From Chondrus crispus (lineage: Eukaryota > Rhodophyta > Florideophyceae > Gigartinales > Gigartinaceae), in NCBI RefSeq assembly GCF_000350225.1, contig NW_005179034.1, positions 1 through 64,000 of the forward strand: DNA of 64,000 nt. Reading direction: 5' to 3'. The position numbers were made by a program, and so were the translations under genes. This document shows, piece after piece, positions 54,054 through 64,000 of this stretch. The notes under the pieces were generated by a model that did not search any database, was not told the DNA's origin, and worked only from the letters and a program-made list of their open reading frames with translations. Each line of letters opens with the position of its first letter. Within the stretch, counting starts at the first letter, position 1.

Positions 54054-56147
54054 CTAATAGTACTTACCTTTGTAAGTAAGATCGTGACGTTCGTCGACGT
54101 GTTTCTTAAAACAGTCACGCCCAGTCTGGTGATGACAAAGGTATACTTCTTTGTCAAAATATGCCTTGCAGGCTGAGCAAATAAACTTTGACTTTTTTGT
54201 ACCTTTGCAAATATTGCATCTGGATTGATAAAGAGCACAAGTCTCCCCGCCGGATGCGCTTTTCCGCTTGCGAGTGGTTGGAGTTAGGTGAGTACCAATT
54301 CCACTGCCAAACCCAACATCTTCATCTTCAACAGCACTGTCTGATTCTCGCTGACGTAACGATATACGATCATACTTGTTATCAATCAACTGGTCAGCAA
54401 GCTCACAATAAAACTGATTTGGAGACATCTTAGAACCATCTCCCTTTGCACCTGCATACAGTTTCCAAGCATCCAAAATGCAAATGGCCAATAAAGAAGT
54501 GTTGACACGCATAGACCACTCCTTGACTTGGAACTTCTTTTCCAAGCCGAGATCATCCTGACGAGATCTGTTGTGGCGGTCAATCTGAGAGCAAGTTTCA
54601 TAATACTGCTCACAGACTGAGGGAATACGGATAGACAATTCCTCTTTTTTTGTCACGCCATGACGTGTACGCCATCTCTCGCGGTAGATTGGAGTTCCTT
54701 CGTTGGATGTTCCGACAGAACTAATAAAGTATCTGCGGTCTCGGTCCACCCACATCACTGCCATGAGATGAGGCCCGGCCACCGGCTTCGAAACTAGTGT
54801 GACGTGCTCTCCCTTTTCAGCAATCTCCAGATGAGATAGATATTTCATCGGATATTTCTTGGTAGATGTCTTCACTACACCTGTGAATCTAAGACCTTTC
54901 TCATAAAGTGATTCAGCAGAAGCAAAGTACGAATCCGCGCAGACAACACGATTGGTGTGAAACCATGGCTGTAACAACCTCAAAGTCACTGCGGTTCCGT
55001 GTAAGTGGTCACTTTCAAAATCTTTTAAAGAAGTCTCCTCAGCTGAGACGACGTTCTCAATTCTTATTATGATTCCACTTTTTCCACATGCAGCAGTCTT
55101 CAACTCACCGCCATTCTCGGGTTTTCGGTCCATGGCCACATAATGAGGAAGACCGGTTTCAATCCAATCTCCTCCAAGTCCATACCAGCGTGACATACTC
55201 TCATCAACGCAGATGTTCTGTGAGGGAATCACATGTGATGCTCTGTGATCATTGATTGCGACCATGAAGTCCCTGATCATACCCCATCTGTCATTTGAGT
55301 CAGCTGGAATGCTGAACGTGACATTCTGACGAAGCTCCTCGAATCTTCTGCGGGAGATGATGTTTCCGAATTGAGGTTGCGGGAGATATTTGCTGGTTTC
55401 CTGTGAGCTCCAAAGAGACCTTCTGGTGCAGAATTCAATCCGAGTCATAAGGATTAGCACCCCGAAAAAATTCAAAATTTCACCTCTTGTAGTCAAGCGA
55501 AGTCCCCTTGATTCCATTGCATCGTTGGTGTAGGAAACCATTAATGCCAAGTGCTCCTGTGGGAACATCCACATGAAGTAGTCCATGGGATGCATTTGGG
55601 ATGGACTGTGACCACGGGATATAATCTCATCAATCGGTCCAATCACCTTCCATCTTCTCGGCGGTATCATACCATTTAAATGCATCGTGACTTTCTCACG
55701 CTTCCAGGCCCGGCCGTGGACATTCATGAGGCCATCTTGGGAATCCATTTCGTCACTCTCGGAGATTCTCGTACTCGGGCTGAATGGTCCTTCCAGTGGC
55801 GTCACGCGGTCCTCTGTAGGCTCCGGTTGCGCATAATGTTCAGTTTCTTGATGGATATGATCTTCAGGACCGTCATCGATCAGGTCCATCACTTCACCAG
55901 CCTTGATGTTAGCTATGCGAAGCGTGACCTCCTTGACGCCATCTGATAATTCCCATTTAGCCCTGACTGAAGTGACACTGCGACCCTTCACTTTGTCAGT
56001 TTTCATGCTAATGACAGTTCCCGTGACCAACTTGATCTTCCAGGAGGCTCCATACATGCGACGACATTTACTCTGAGCTGTGAGCAGTCTTGCACGAGTG
56101 TGGACGCGGTTTCCTGCAATAATTCGAGGATCATTGACCCTCACCAT
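54054..56147 (-). CDS. piggyBac-type transposase (DDE_Tnp_1_7), 697 aa, intact
   Basis: A cut-and-paste transposase. The N-terminal 150 residues are diverged. The core has the piggyBac acidic triad: Asp in NICVDESMSRWYG, Asp in VVCADSYFASAE followed by LRFTGVVKTSTKKYP, and Asp in QIDRHNRSRQDD. The C-terminus has a Cys/His-rich module (CNICKGTKK..CSACKAYF..CHHQTGRDCF) like the cross-brace zinc finger that binds element ends in this family. No stop or frameshift interrupts the 697 codons. The ATG at 56147 is preceded by about 200 bases to the right inverted end. It could be active or a recently inserted copy. A domesticated gene is less likely, because flanking inverted ends remain. Confidence 0.88.
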   Translation of the reverse strand: MVRVNDPRIIAGNRVHTRARLLTAQSKCRRMYGASWKIKLVTGTVISMKTDKVKGRSVTSVRAKWELSDGVKEVTLRIANIKAGEVMDLIDDGPEDHIHQETEHYAQPEPTEDRVTPLEGPFSPSTRISESDEMDSQDGLMNVHGRAWKREKVTMHLNGMIPPRRWKVIGPIDEIISRGHSPSQMHPMDYFMWMFPQEHLALMVSYTNDAMESRGLRLTTRGEILNFFGVLILMTRIEFCTRRSLWSSQETSKYLPQPQFGNIISRRRFEELRQNVTFSIPADSNDRWGMIRDFMVAINDHRASHVIPSQNICVDESMSRWYGLGGDWIETGLPHYVAMDRKPENGGELKTAACGKSGIIIRIENVVSAEETSLKDFESDHLHGTAVTLRLLQPWFHTNRVVCADSYFASAESLYEKGLRFTGVVKTSTKKYPMKYLSHLEIAEKGEHVTLVSKPVAGPHLMAVMWVDRDRRYFISSVGTSNEGTPIYRERWRTRHGVTKKEELSIRIPSVCEQYYETCSQIDRHNRSRQDDLGLEKKFQVKEWSMRVNTSLLAICILDAWKLYAGAKGDGSKMSPNQFYCELADQLIDNKYDRISLRQRESDSAVEDEDVGFGSGIGTHLTPTTRKRKSASGGETCALYQSRCNICKGTKKSKFICSACKAYFDKEVYLCHHQTGRDCFKKHVDERHDLTYKGKYY

Positions 56148-56897
56148 TTTGAAGAAATTTTGGGAAGAGGAAGACGAAAGTGTTGATTAGGGAAGACTGA
56201 GATACGGAATTGAATGTTTTCTGGTTTGCCAACGTTTAGTACTCTAGTCGTAAGCTTTTCACTAAAGTAGCGATAAATTTCTACAATTATTCGAATTGCA
56301 AAAGCCCGCCTAAAAACTGGCCTCATATGAGGCCATTTGTCACCTAGACACTAGTAACGCCAGTTCATTTGTTGGCGACTTTTTTGTCCAGAATTATGGG
56401 CTTGTCCAAAATATTGCCCTTAGGAGGGGTAACATTCGAAGATGGCTGGTTGGCACAGAGACCACAAGTCACAGGCCCCACAATGGCGTACCCTTACGGT
56501 ACCCTTGGTACAGTATCTACAAAGGAATCGTGTGTGCTATACAGTATTCCGTACCCACAGTTGCAGGCAAAAGCGCTAGCCTTCTTCGCAAAGCTTGAAT
56601 GAGTGCAGTGTCGCGATTCTTATTCGGAGTTGGAATGTGGTTTTGAACTGTGAGCTGTTCGTTGGACAGTGTTGTCGATACTGTACAGTGGGAAAAGTAG
56701 TACAGTAGGGATGAAACTGACCCAGAATATGGTGACGTACGGTGTGAGTTTTTCGCAAACGGTTGGAACGTTCGAAGTGGAACTTCCGCAGAATATCGAA
56801 CTACTGTAGCCTCTGGTCGAGCTGGAAGTGGCCGGATCAAAGGTCGGGTACGTCAGAAGGATTCGTCATCTGACAAGAAAGTGATTGAGACTCATGA

Positions 56898-57370
56898 ATA
56901 GTGCCCCCTGTAGTAGTGCGTGCTGCGAAGTAGTGCAAAAGAGTGTCATTAGGTATTTTATTGTAGGTGTAAGAAAGGTTCACAGGGGAGAAGCAAATTT
57001 AAGTGCACGCCCAAAACCAAGCACATCGATGGAAAGGTCTTTAAAAGACCAGCAAGGATATTGCAAAATGAATTACAGTACTCATTACACGTACAGTGCC
57101 TCCTACGATATAGTGCTATAGCGTGACACACCTCTAGCTATGGCACTATTTGGGGGGATGGCACTATATAAAGGAGGCTCAAATACATATATTTGGGGAC
57201 AAAGCACACTGCCAACACAAACACAACAAAGCCTGTATAACAGAACTAAATTAACTTCATCCTTTGTACTGAACCATGCCGGATGATGCACGTGTGAGGT
57301 TATGATAACCTGTGCCAGAGGGTGAGCCATAGCACTATATAGAGGGAAGCACTACTAAAGTAGGCACTAT
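56898..57370. mobile_element. MITE-like element (473 bp)
   Basis: Ends are inverted copies of about 24 bases beginning ATAGTGCC and containing TAGTAGTG (56898-56921 and 57347-57370). The three bases TGA stand directly outside both ends (56895-56897, 57371-57373), a length typical of PIF/Harbinger insertions. The ggcactat motif recurs inside. It has no coding capacity. Confidence 0.6.
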
Positions 57371-57581
57371 TGAGCGACCCCCCCCCCCTGCATTGCACTC
57401 CCCGAATAGCGTAATTTCTTACCTACATGCTACGTCTGCCGGTGGACCCTTGCAAGATGGGTGCGGTTAGAGTCACAGTCAAAAGTTCGAGGGGGCACAA
57501 GGCCTCTCTGTGCTTGTGGTTCCACCCAGGCAAGACAGCCCCACAAGTAGGGCACTGCCAATAGGGCACCATTTCTTAACA

Positions 57582-57635
57582 CTGATATAAAGCCGCCGTC
57601 GCCACCCCCCGGTGGCGACGGCGGCTTTATATCAG
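57582..57635. repeat. Perfect 25-bp inverted repeat with CCCC loop
   Basis: Arms 57582-57606 and 57611-57635 are exact reverse complements with a four-base loop. It lies about 500 bases upstream of the preferred start of the WD40-like gene, or inside its leader. Confidence 0.95.
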
Positions 57636-58140
57636 CCCCCACCGGAGCTTGGCATCACAGTGCTGCAGTGCGTTATTGGCTGACTTCAAACGGTGTCAGT
57701 GCTTACCGTACTGACGCCCAGGTGCTGGGTGGCGCCGAACGAATGCGGTGCTGCGCCGTGTCAGGGCAGTATTTCGCTTTGCTTTCTCGGCATTTTCTAG
57801 CCTTGGGTATCTCATGTGGCCTCTTTTGCATCGAGGTTGCGATTTTCTCAAATCAAAGACAGAGCCACAAACACACCAGCCAACCACCACTACGGCCTTT
57901 GTCAATTCTCATTCGCCTCTCCACAAGGGTCGTTGGTCTATTTTAATCGCCATTTCACTCTACCCTTATCCGTACCGCGACAAAAACGTCCCCACAGACG
58001 ACCACCTCGCTCCCCTTTCGCCTGCACTGCTACAAGGCCCACACCCAATCTCCCTGCTGCAAGAATTTCCAGCCTTGCCCCAGACCGCCGCGTTTCCTCT
58101 GCTATTTCGTGTCTTTCACTGGAGCCATCCCATCCGAATC

Positions 58141-61100
58141 ATGCCGCCATCCTTGCGCTCCCCACCGAGGCCTTCGCGTTCGAGCTCGCACTCTCGCCCG
58201 AACCGCTACACAGACTATCCATCACTCCAACGCAAGCGTCCACTTCGGAGCGGCGAGGATGCCTATCGCCCGCCCCGCCGTCAGCGTTACCTCTCCCCCG
58301 AGCCACGCACGGTTTCACCCCCGCGGTTCCGTAATTCTCTGGGTTTGTGCCCCACGCCCTGTCACTTCGCAGCTTTCTCCAGCGCCGGTGACTTGCTCGC
58401 TACCTGTGGCAAAGGGTCCACTGCCAAGTTTTGGTGCGCCAACGTTCGACGTAATGAGCCGCTGGAAGAGTTCCAGAATATCCCACATGGCTGCGTCGTC
58501 TTCCAGGCTCATGTCTCTGACCGCTTCCTCTGCGCCATCACAGCAGCCCAGGACGGCAAAGTTAGGATTTGGGACTACCGCAGAGGAAAGCCTGGTCTTA
58601 TCGAGATTGACCGCATAACATATCGCAACGCCCGTGCTTGTCAAATCACTCCGGATGGTTCGTATGCGGTCGCGACCTTTTATCGTGGAACAAAATCCTT
58701 CGATAACGCTTACAGAGATGGTCCTTTCTTGTCTTCCTTTTCAACAGCAATAATTTTGCTAGACGATGAGCGCCGCTGTGTCTTCGAGTTGGAGGAACGC
58801 GGCAAAGTCGATTCATGTAAAATGTCTAGCGATGCCTCGATAATCGCTGTCGGTTTATCAGGCGTCCGCCCAAAAACCTGGAAGGCCGTTGGGAATAGCA
58901 TTATTATACTTGACCGGGACGGAACGGAGCTCACCAGATTCTCAGATTGTCTACATCATGAGACGACTTGCTCAAAGTGGGACTTGTCACATGATGGTCG
59001 CCGTCTTGCACTAATTTCGTCTGATGCCCTAAGCATCGAACTGTATGAAAGAGGCCGGTGGGATGACCCCCCGGCTATTCTCTCATGCTCTGACTCAACT
59101 CCTTATTCCTCGGTAACGTTTGCAGACAAGGGCAGACTCGTGATTGCTGTCACGAGCGACCTCTATCGTCCAAGCACTGTCAGAGTATTTGACATCCGCT
59201 CGGGATTGGTACTATGTGAAGCTCCTCAAAGTCTTAATGGCGGTCTCTTAGCAGTCAGCTCTGTCATGCAACAGCTCCATTCGAGGACGCATGATGGCCT
59301 TGAGGTCCGCCTCCTTTGCAAATCGATCGATCCAAAGAACATGACAGTAATGTATTCGACCAAATTTGAGGTACAAAAGTCATCTATACCATGCGTGGCA
59401 TCAGGTACTTATGGAAGGCCTGTGAAGTTCCCTGAGTGGCAAAACAACTACCGCCTCCCAAACAAAAAGATGACTCCACAACAAGAATCGCTTTCGATTC
59501 CCCCCCAGTACGGCAAAGAAAGAGCAAGGATGAGCATTGATGAACGCCTAGGACAGGAACGAAGTGTCCGACCACGGGATGCTTATTGCAATACGCAAAA
59601 AGATCTAGGAGTGCTTTTAGAACGTGGCAGAAGGGAGCGAAGGTCACGCTCACCACCTTCACGAGAAACCATGCCGCCGGATCCTTCATCTGGTGGAAGA
59701 CAACTTCCTAACCATAGAAGACAGGGTAACTTCACCTCACAAGCGAACTGCAGCAGCCGAACAGAATTGAAAGACTTTCTCCGTAAACCTGCGCGAATAC
59801 TCGCCCCTAAAAAAGGCCCCATAGAACCGCCAAGGCCAGCGACGAAACTGAGCAGGTCAGCCTCACCGGGTGATGCACCAGCAGCAGCAGGGATCAAACC
59901 ACCGAGATCTGCTTCTTCAAGGGAGAAAGAAGTGGATGCAACAGCCGCAGAGGAGTATCGGGACCGGTCACAGACTCCTGATTCACAGGAGCGCCAGGGA
60001 AGCAAAAGTCTTCCATTGCAACAACAACTATCAAGGGCATGCAGCAGAAGCAGTCAGGAACTGTCAGTGAAGTCAAATGTTGGCCTTGTGAACCAACCAG
60101 AAACAGCGATGGACTGTGAGAAACCTTTTGCAGATGATGGCGAGGATTTAAAGAAAGACCAAACGGGACAAGGAGAGCTGAGACTTGGTGGAGAGGAAGC
60201 AGATATTGAGAAATGCAGGGATGTGCGGAGCGCCGCCGATGTCTCACGCAAAACTGGGACAGAGGCACTACCTTCGCCAGCGGAGATCGACCCAAGTCTT
60301 GAAAAACTATCACTAGTGTGTCGGCCGGGAGAAAAATCAAGCAGCAAACTTCCTAAGGAGGCTTTGACTTTGACCGCTTCAGATGAGACAGACAACACGG
60401 CGGCAAAGGTGATTTCCTTCGAAACGAATGACGTAAGTGGTGTAGCTGCTCCCTCGGCGACAAGAGACAGTGCTCCCAAAGCAACAATAACTGGAAGTGC
60501 TCCCGCAGCAACAATGACTGAAATCGCTCCCACAGCAACAATAACTGAAAATGTTGAATCAGACGTTATTCCTGACACTTCAAGCTCACTGGCGCAGTGC
60601 AGCGTCAACGTCAGGTTGCGTCTCCGGAGCGCTCATGTTTCTAATAAGGATCCCGCGCCATCCTTTAAAAGAGATCCTGCTCCAACCTGTCTAGTACCCG
60701 CCAGAAGGATCGTATTCACCTCTTCAAAGAAAACGACAACAGCCCCCTCCCCCATCCCACCACCTACTACTGAAATGCCGCTTGGGATGTCAAAGGCATC
60801 ACTGACGGGTGACAGCGACAACGATGAGTCGGCGGATGACAATATTCCGTTAGCTCGGCTGAGGCGGATGGCACTTAAAAATAGAAATAGATCTCGCACT
60901 GCTCCGGGCAAGAATAATTGCAACGCAACCTCGATTAATATGCTTGCTTCAACATTCCAAAGGACTAAGTCAACAAAGGGACTTCGACAATCACCACGCC
61001 TAGGACCGTCATCCAATTCAGCGGGGTCTGAGTGTACGCGATTAGCAGCGGACGGTGCTAATGCCGGGCAACATACACTCGAATACAAACCTGCATCCAC

Positions 61101-62226
61101 AGTGCAGAACAGAGGGGATACTGCGCCAACTGTTGGAACATTTTCACCTATATCCGCTGGTCCCGGCGGGGCTTGTCACCCAAATATGAACTTTGAAGGG
61201 CAAAGAGCGCGGATGTTTGATGACGTCGGATTGCTGCCATCTGTTGGACGACGGGAGCCGCCGAAGGGTGCAAGTCCCCCATCACCAACTACGCAGTACC
61301 AATTTCGCGCAAGAGAGGCCCCAGGGCAGTTGGTGAGCAATCCAGAGATGGGCACATCAAACATAGCAGAAGGAGTTGGGGAGCAGCTGGTCCTGGTGGG
61401 CAGAAGCCTGCTCTCAGCCACCTCAGACGTTCCTGGTATGGTCGTCTCGAGGTACGCAAGCGTGGAAGAGGAATGTCTTGATGCAGGGATTGCTGGTGCT
61501 CGCGAAACGTTAAGAGGGGCTAGCATCAGGGACGAAGCAGAGTGTCCGCCGATGAAGCGGCTTCAGGAACCCCCAGTACCTCGTGCGAGCTTGAATCCAG
61601 AAATGAGTCATCCACAGAGCACATTGCAACAAACTGACTTTGGTTGCAATTCTTTAAAGATAGAAGAAGAAACTGTTGACAGTGCAAAGGAGTCCGAGAA
61701 CAAGCCAGTACTTGAAAGGGAAGGCGCTCGCATTGCTTTTCAGAAAGCCTCGGACCGAGCAACTCCGTCAGGAGTGCGGTGCATCACAGCCACACGAGCT
61801 TTCCAAGTTATGGTAGACTTAATGAAGACTGAAGCCGGTTGCAAGGGAAACCCAAGCGAACGGACTATAGCCCTGTCGTTGTATGGGAAAACGGGTCAAA
61901 AGAAAATATGCACGGAGGATATGTTTCTTCAAAGTTTTTCTGAACTACTAGAGTTTGCGAAAGCCCACAGAAGGCAAAGTTTAGAAAATCTTTTTAACAG
62001 ATCTTTGCCGGAGGGAGCGCATACATTGTTAATCTTCCACGCTATAGATTTGTTGAAGAGAGGTTCAGGAGAAGAAGGAATTGGTCGCTTCAGTTGGAGC
62101 GACGAAGAAATGGAATATATGCTTGAGACGGAAGGGTCTGGTATGGTAATAGATAAGGACTCCTTTATCCGTGCTGCAGAAAGGATGATGCTAGATAGGC
62201 GTGAAAAGCTAAGACCGAATTTCTAA
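58141..62226 (+). CDS. Large single-exon protein with WD40-like repeats, unknown function
   Basis: From ATG 58141 it has 1361 residues. The frame is open upstream to ATG 57748, but that stretch reads like leader sequence (CA-rich, no protein character), and 58141 begins a Ser/Arg/Pro-rich N-terminus as seen in nuclear proteins. Residues about 65-420 contain WD40-like blades: FSSAGDLLATCGKGSTAKFW, DGKVRIWDYRRG, DLSHDGRRLALIS, STVRVFDIRSG. The middle (about 420-1200) is low-complexity and probably disordered, with SR patches and a short three-copy APxATxTE repeat at about 60460-60550. The last 150 residues look folded and helical (ARVF-like end, SWSDEEMEYMLETEGSGM), with no family recognised. 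No intron is needed. It may be a scaffold; the partner is unknown. Confidence 0.75.
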   Translation: MPPSLRSPPRPSRSSSHSRPNRYTDYPSLQRKRPLRSGEDAYRPPRRQRYLSPEPRTVSPPRFRNSLGLCPTPCHFAAFSSAGDLLATCGKGSTAKFWCANVRRNEPLEEFQNIPHGCVVFQAHVSDRFLCAITAAQDGKVRIWDYRRGKPGLIEIDRITYRNARACQITPDGSYAVATFYRGTKSFDNAYRDGPFLSSFSTAIILLDDERRCVFELEERGKVDSCKMSSDASIIAVGLSGVRPKTWKAVGNSIIILDRDGTELTRFSDCLHHETTCSKWDLSHDGRRLALISSDALSIELYERGRWDDPPAILSCSDSTPYSSVTFADKGRLVIAVTSDLYRPSTVRVFDIRSGLVLCEAPQSLNGGLLAVSSVMQQLHSRTHDGLEVRLLCKSIDPKNMTVMYSTKFEVQKSSIPCVASGTYGRPVKFPEWQNNYRLPNKKMTPQQESLSIPPQYGKERARMSIDERLGQERSVRPRDAYCNTQKDLGVLLERGRRERRSRSPPSRETMPPDPSSGGRQLPNHRRQGNFTSQANCSSRTELKDFLRKPARILAPKKGPIEPPRPATKLSRSASPGDAPAAAGIKPPRSASSREKEVDATAAEEYRDRSQTPDSQERQGSKSLPLQQQLSRACSRSSQELSVKSNVGLVNQPETAMDCEKPFADDGEDLKKDQTGQGELRLGGEEADIEKCRDVRSAADVSRKTGTEALPSPAEIDPSLEKLSLVCRPGEKSSSKLPKEALTLTASDETDNTAAKVISFETNDVSGVAAPSATRDSAPKATITGSAPAATMTEIAPTATITENVESDVIPDTSSSLAQCSVNVRLRLRSAHVSNKDPAPSFKRDPAPTCLVPARRIVFTSSKKTTTAPSPIPPPTTEMPLGMSKASLTGDSDNDESADDNIPLARLRRMALKNRNRSRTAPGKNNCNATSINMLASTFQRTKSTKGLRQSPRLGPSSNSAGSECTRLAADGANAGQHTLEYKPASTVQNRGDTAPTVGTFSPISAGPGGACHPNMNFEGQRARMFDDVGLLPSVGRREPPKGASPPSPTTQYQFRAREAPGQLVSNPEMGTSNIAEGVGEQLVLVGRSLLSATSDVPGMVVSRYASVEEECLDAGIAGARETLRGASIRDEAECPPMKRLQEPPVPRASLNPEMSHPQSTLQQTDFGCNSLKIEEETVDSAKESENKPVLEREGARIAFQKASDRATPSGVRCITATRAFQVMVDLMKTEAGCKGNPSERTIALSLYGKTGQKKICTEDMFLQSFSELLEFAKAHRRQSLENLFNRSLPEGAHTLLIFHAIDLLKRGSGEEGIGRFSWSDEEMEYMLETEGSGMVIDKDSFIRAAERMMLDRREKLRPNF

Positions 62227-63866
62227 TCAGCTATGACCGATCGTCTTGTTACAGTACGGGCACGGCTTCGGTAGCCGAGGTATGACTAGACATCCAAACA
62301 GGGTTTAATAAGGATCGGCTGAGGGCAAGTTTAGTTGATCAGGTTACTAATTTACCGGAGGGTACTACTGGACGGAGCTCACAACGTTTACATTTTGTTG
62401 TTGTATTGCTGGATAACCTATTGCATTACGTTACTATTTTATATACTTGGTAGTAGATGCAGGACGTTACTATTGTATACACTTCGTGGTAAATGCAGAA
62501 CGTTACTATTGTTTTTTTGTTCGAAGCTCTTAATTAAAACGCTCAAGATGATCCAACTGTTTCCGACAATGCCTTCGTCGCCATATCCCAAATCAGAATC
62601 TTAAGGCCACTTCAACGAGAGTAAACTGCGACCAAACTGCGCCGCCGCATTGTCAGTTCTTTCAATAACGTTCAGTATTATCGCAAGTATTGTACTCGAG
62701 GGGTCAACATGGAGGAGTCCGGTACTCCCCTCAGCTTGTTTGAGGATAGAAGCTTGTAACAACCATCATAGACTTTCCCACAGATATGGTGCCATTAGTC
62801 AAAGGTCAAAAAATGTATGGGGGATTTATTGCTCACGTCTGTGCGTGGGCGCTAGTTGAAGTCGAAGTTGCTACAGAGACTCCTCGCGGCGACAGGGGAT
62901 GCCTTTGGAAAGTGTGGTGGGTGAGGGGGTTTAGTTGTCTCCGTGTGCACGTAGCGGAGACTGTTTGATGTTGGCAATACTCATCAGCAGTATACTCAGT
63001 TGGATGATGTGGGTTTGGAATCAGGAGCAGGGACAAGCCGTAGTGAGAAATCCATAGTTTCTAGACGATAGCCGCATATGTGTACAAGTCGAGGAGGAGA
63101 AAGAGGCAAAAACAGAACGCTTCTGGTTTTAGTTGAATGGCAGCGACACAGAAAAGGCCCACACAGTTGCTTGGTACGTTACGGTATCGACGGGACTCCT
63201 TGGCAGAAACAACTTCATCGCACCTTAACATCAAGGGAACTTGCAGTGATTGCAAACGTCCCGATATATAGCATTCCATCCTATCACAACAAATTAGTGG
63301 GTAGGGCAGCAATTAAACGTGTTTGTGTTTGACCTGTCCGCTCCTTGCGTATAGCTGCTGGTAAATCCTTGGAGCATCTCAAAGCTTTCGTTAGGGTTCC
63401 TCCGCTCTCAGTGCTTTCGCATATTACTCGAGAAGGAGCGGTGGGCAGATGAGAAGAGAGCGCAAATCATGTGCTATTTTAGTTTGCGTAGTTGAGAGCC
63501 TTTCTCCACGGTGAACATGGTCTCACATGGGTTGACTTTCATTTTGACGTTTGAAGTGCTCAAAGGCCTCTGCGTCTGTGTCTTCCATGCTTTCTCATCA
63601 CTAACTAGCTCGTGGCTACTTCCATGAAATGGTTTCACACATCAAACTGTTAACCCGTCTTTCTCGATTCATCATCTTTCGACGTTGTTTTTTCCGTGCA
63701 CTTAACTCAATGAGCAGAATTTGAATACTAGTCTGGTGTGCGGCGTTCTTATTTGGTGCAAATCAAGTTCAGCTGATTCGGTTTGTTGTGTTGTTATCCA
63801 TGTGGAATTCATGCGTCCCCACTGAATAAAATATACGGTACGGACTAAATATCTCGTTTCCTCAGA
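62227..63866. other. Intergenic, no gene supported
   Basis: Short ORFs only. A three-copy 36-bp tandem repeat (gca-n-acgttactatt) lies at 62423-62515. The first part must contain the 3' end of the WD40-like gene. Confidence 0.4.
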
Positions 63867-63945
63867 AGGATAGTTTAGTGGCCTGCAAATCCGTAAACAG
63901 GCGTCCGCGGCATGATCTTCGGGTGAGGTCGAGAGGGTTTCTACG
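63867..63945 (+). tRNA. Possible tRNA-like sequence with enlarged D loop, low confidence
   Basis: GGATAGTTTAGTGG fits an A box, and the D-stem GTTT/AAAC can pair across an 18-nt loop (AGTGGCCTGCAAATCCGT). Further on, ggtgaggtcgagagg only partly fits a B box. It shares RGTGGYCTGCAA with the tRNA-like stretch at 53717. I could not assign an anticodon. Confidence 0.25.
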
Positions 63946-64000
63946 TTTAATAGTTCATTGCGGAAAGGGCTAGCTGCTGTAAATAGAAATAATTTTTTTT

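Larger units (their letters stand above)
53521..56354 (-). mobile_element. piggyBac-type transposon with TA-flanked inverted ends
   Basis: CTAGTGTCTAG at 53521 and its reverse complement at 56344-56354 flank the unit. Each end is followed inward by a CTCATATGAG palindrome (two copies on the left, one on the right). TA sits directly outside both ends. The interior encodes an intact piggyBac-type transposase. Canonical piggyBac elements duplicate TTAA, which is not seen here. Confidence 0.65.

Noticed and set aside
57748..58140. Upstream extension of the WD40-like protein to ATG 57748
   Set aside because: The stretch has no protein-like conservation or composition and resembles a pyrimidine- and CA-rich leader. 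It cannot be excluded.

Overview
The window is eukaryotic nuclear DNA made mostly of transposable elements. It holds chromodomain-bearing Ty3/gypsy (chromovirus-type) LTR retrotransposons, a Tc1/mariner element, a piggyBac-type transposase, a pogo/CENP-B-type transposase, a PIF/Harbinger-type remnant and a small MITE-like element. There is one long intron-free gene with WD40-like repeats and one small gene with a 92-bp GT-AG intron. A compact, intron-poor genome full of GC-rich LTR elements would fit a multicellular red alga (Chondrus-like). That assignment is an inference from style and is not proven by any gene here.

Layout. 1-11330 is retrotransposon A on the minus strand: 5' LTR 10738-11330, gag 10660-8099, pol 7952-3399, then a 3' region with hairpin arrays and an ORF convergent to gag-pol (1-1440, plus strand). 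Its other LTR lies left of the window. 11331-13471 holds a decayed Harbinger-type transposase. From about 13472 to 45685 lies a Tc1/mariner element with long inverted repeats. It is split by retrotransposon B (14051-44700, target duplication gtcaa). B is split twice: by element C (17827-23505, duplication ggttt), which has identical-looking LTRs and a Gag-like protein but no pol, and by retrotransposon D (32597-43742, duplication cgcaa), which sits inside B's gag. LTR divergence by eye (B about 20 differences, D about 10, C none) agrees with the nesting order.

45933-46610 is a solo LTR of the D type. 46743-47713 is a spliced but broken small gene. 47714-50795 has minisatellites. 50796-53308 is a pogo-like transposase pseudogene whose C-terminal part is interrupted by a solo LTR of the C family (51134-51808). 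53521-56354 is a piggyBac-type element with an intact 697-aa transposase and a tRNA-like, structured stretch. 56898-57370 is a MITE-like element. 58141-62226 encodes the WD40-like protein, and the rest is intergenic.

How the parts work together. In A, B and D the pol frame is always -1 relative to gag and is open back to the gag stop codon, with a conserved stem-loop starting at that stop; in A a canonical slippery heptamer lies just before it. This points to a Gag-Pol fusion made by -1 frameshifting. A and B also carry a long plus-strand gene running against gag-pol. It is open in A, broken in B and lost in D. Element C looks like a non-autonomous Gag-only partner. The convergent ORF, the conserved 71-nt fold shared by A and D, and the three-frame-open 79-bp repeat in C are the least ordinary signals here.
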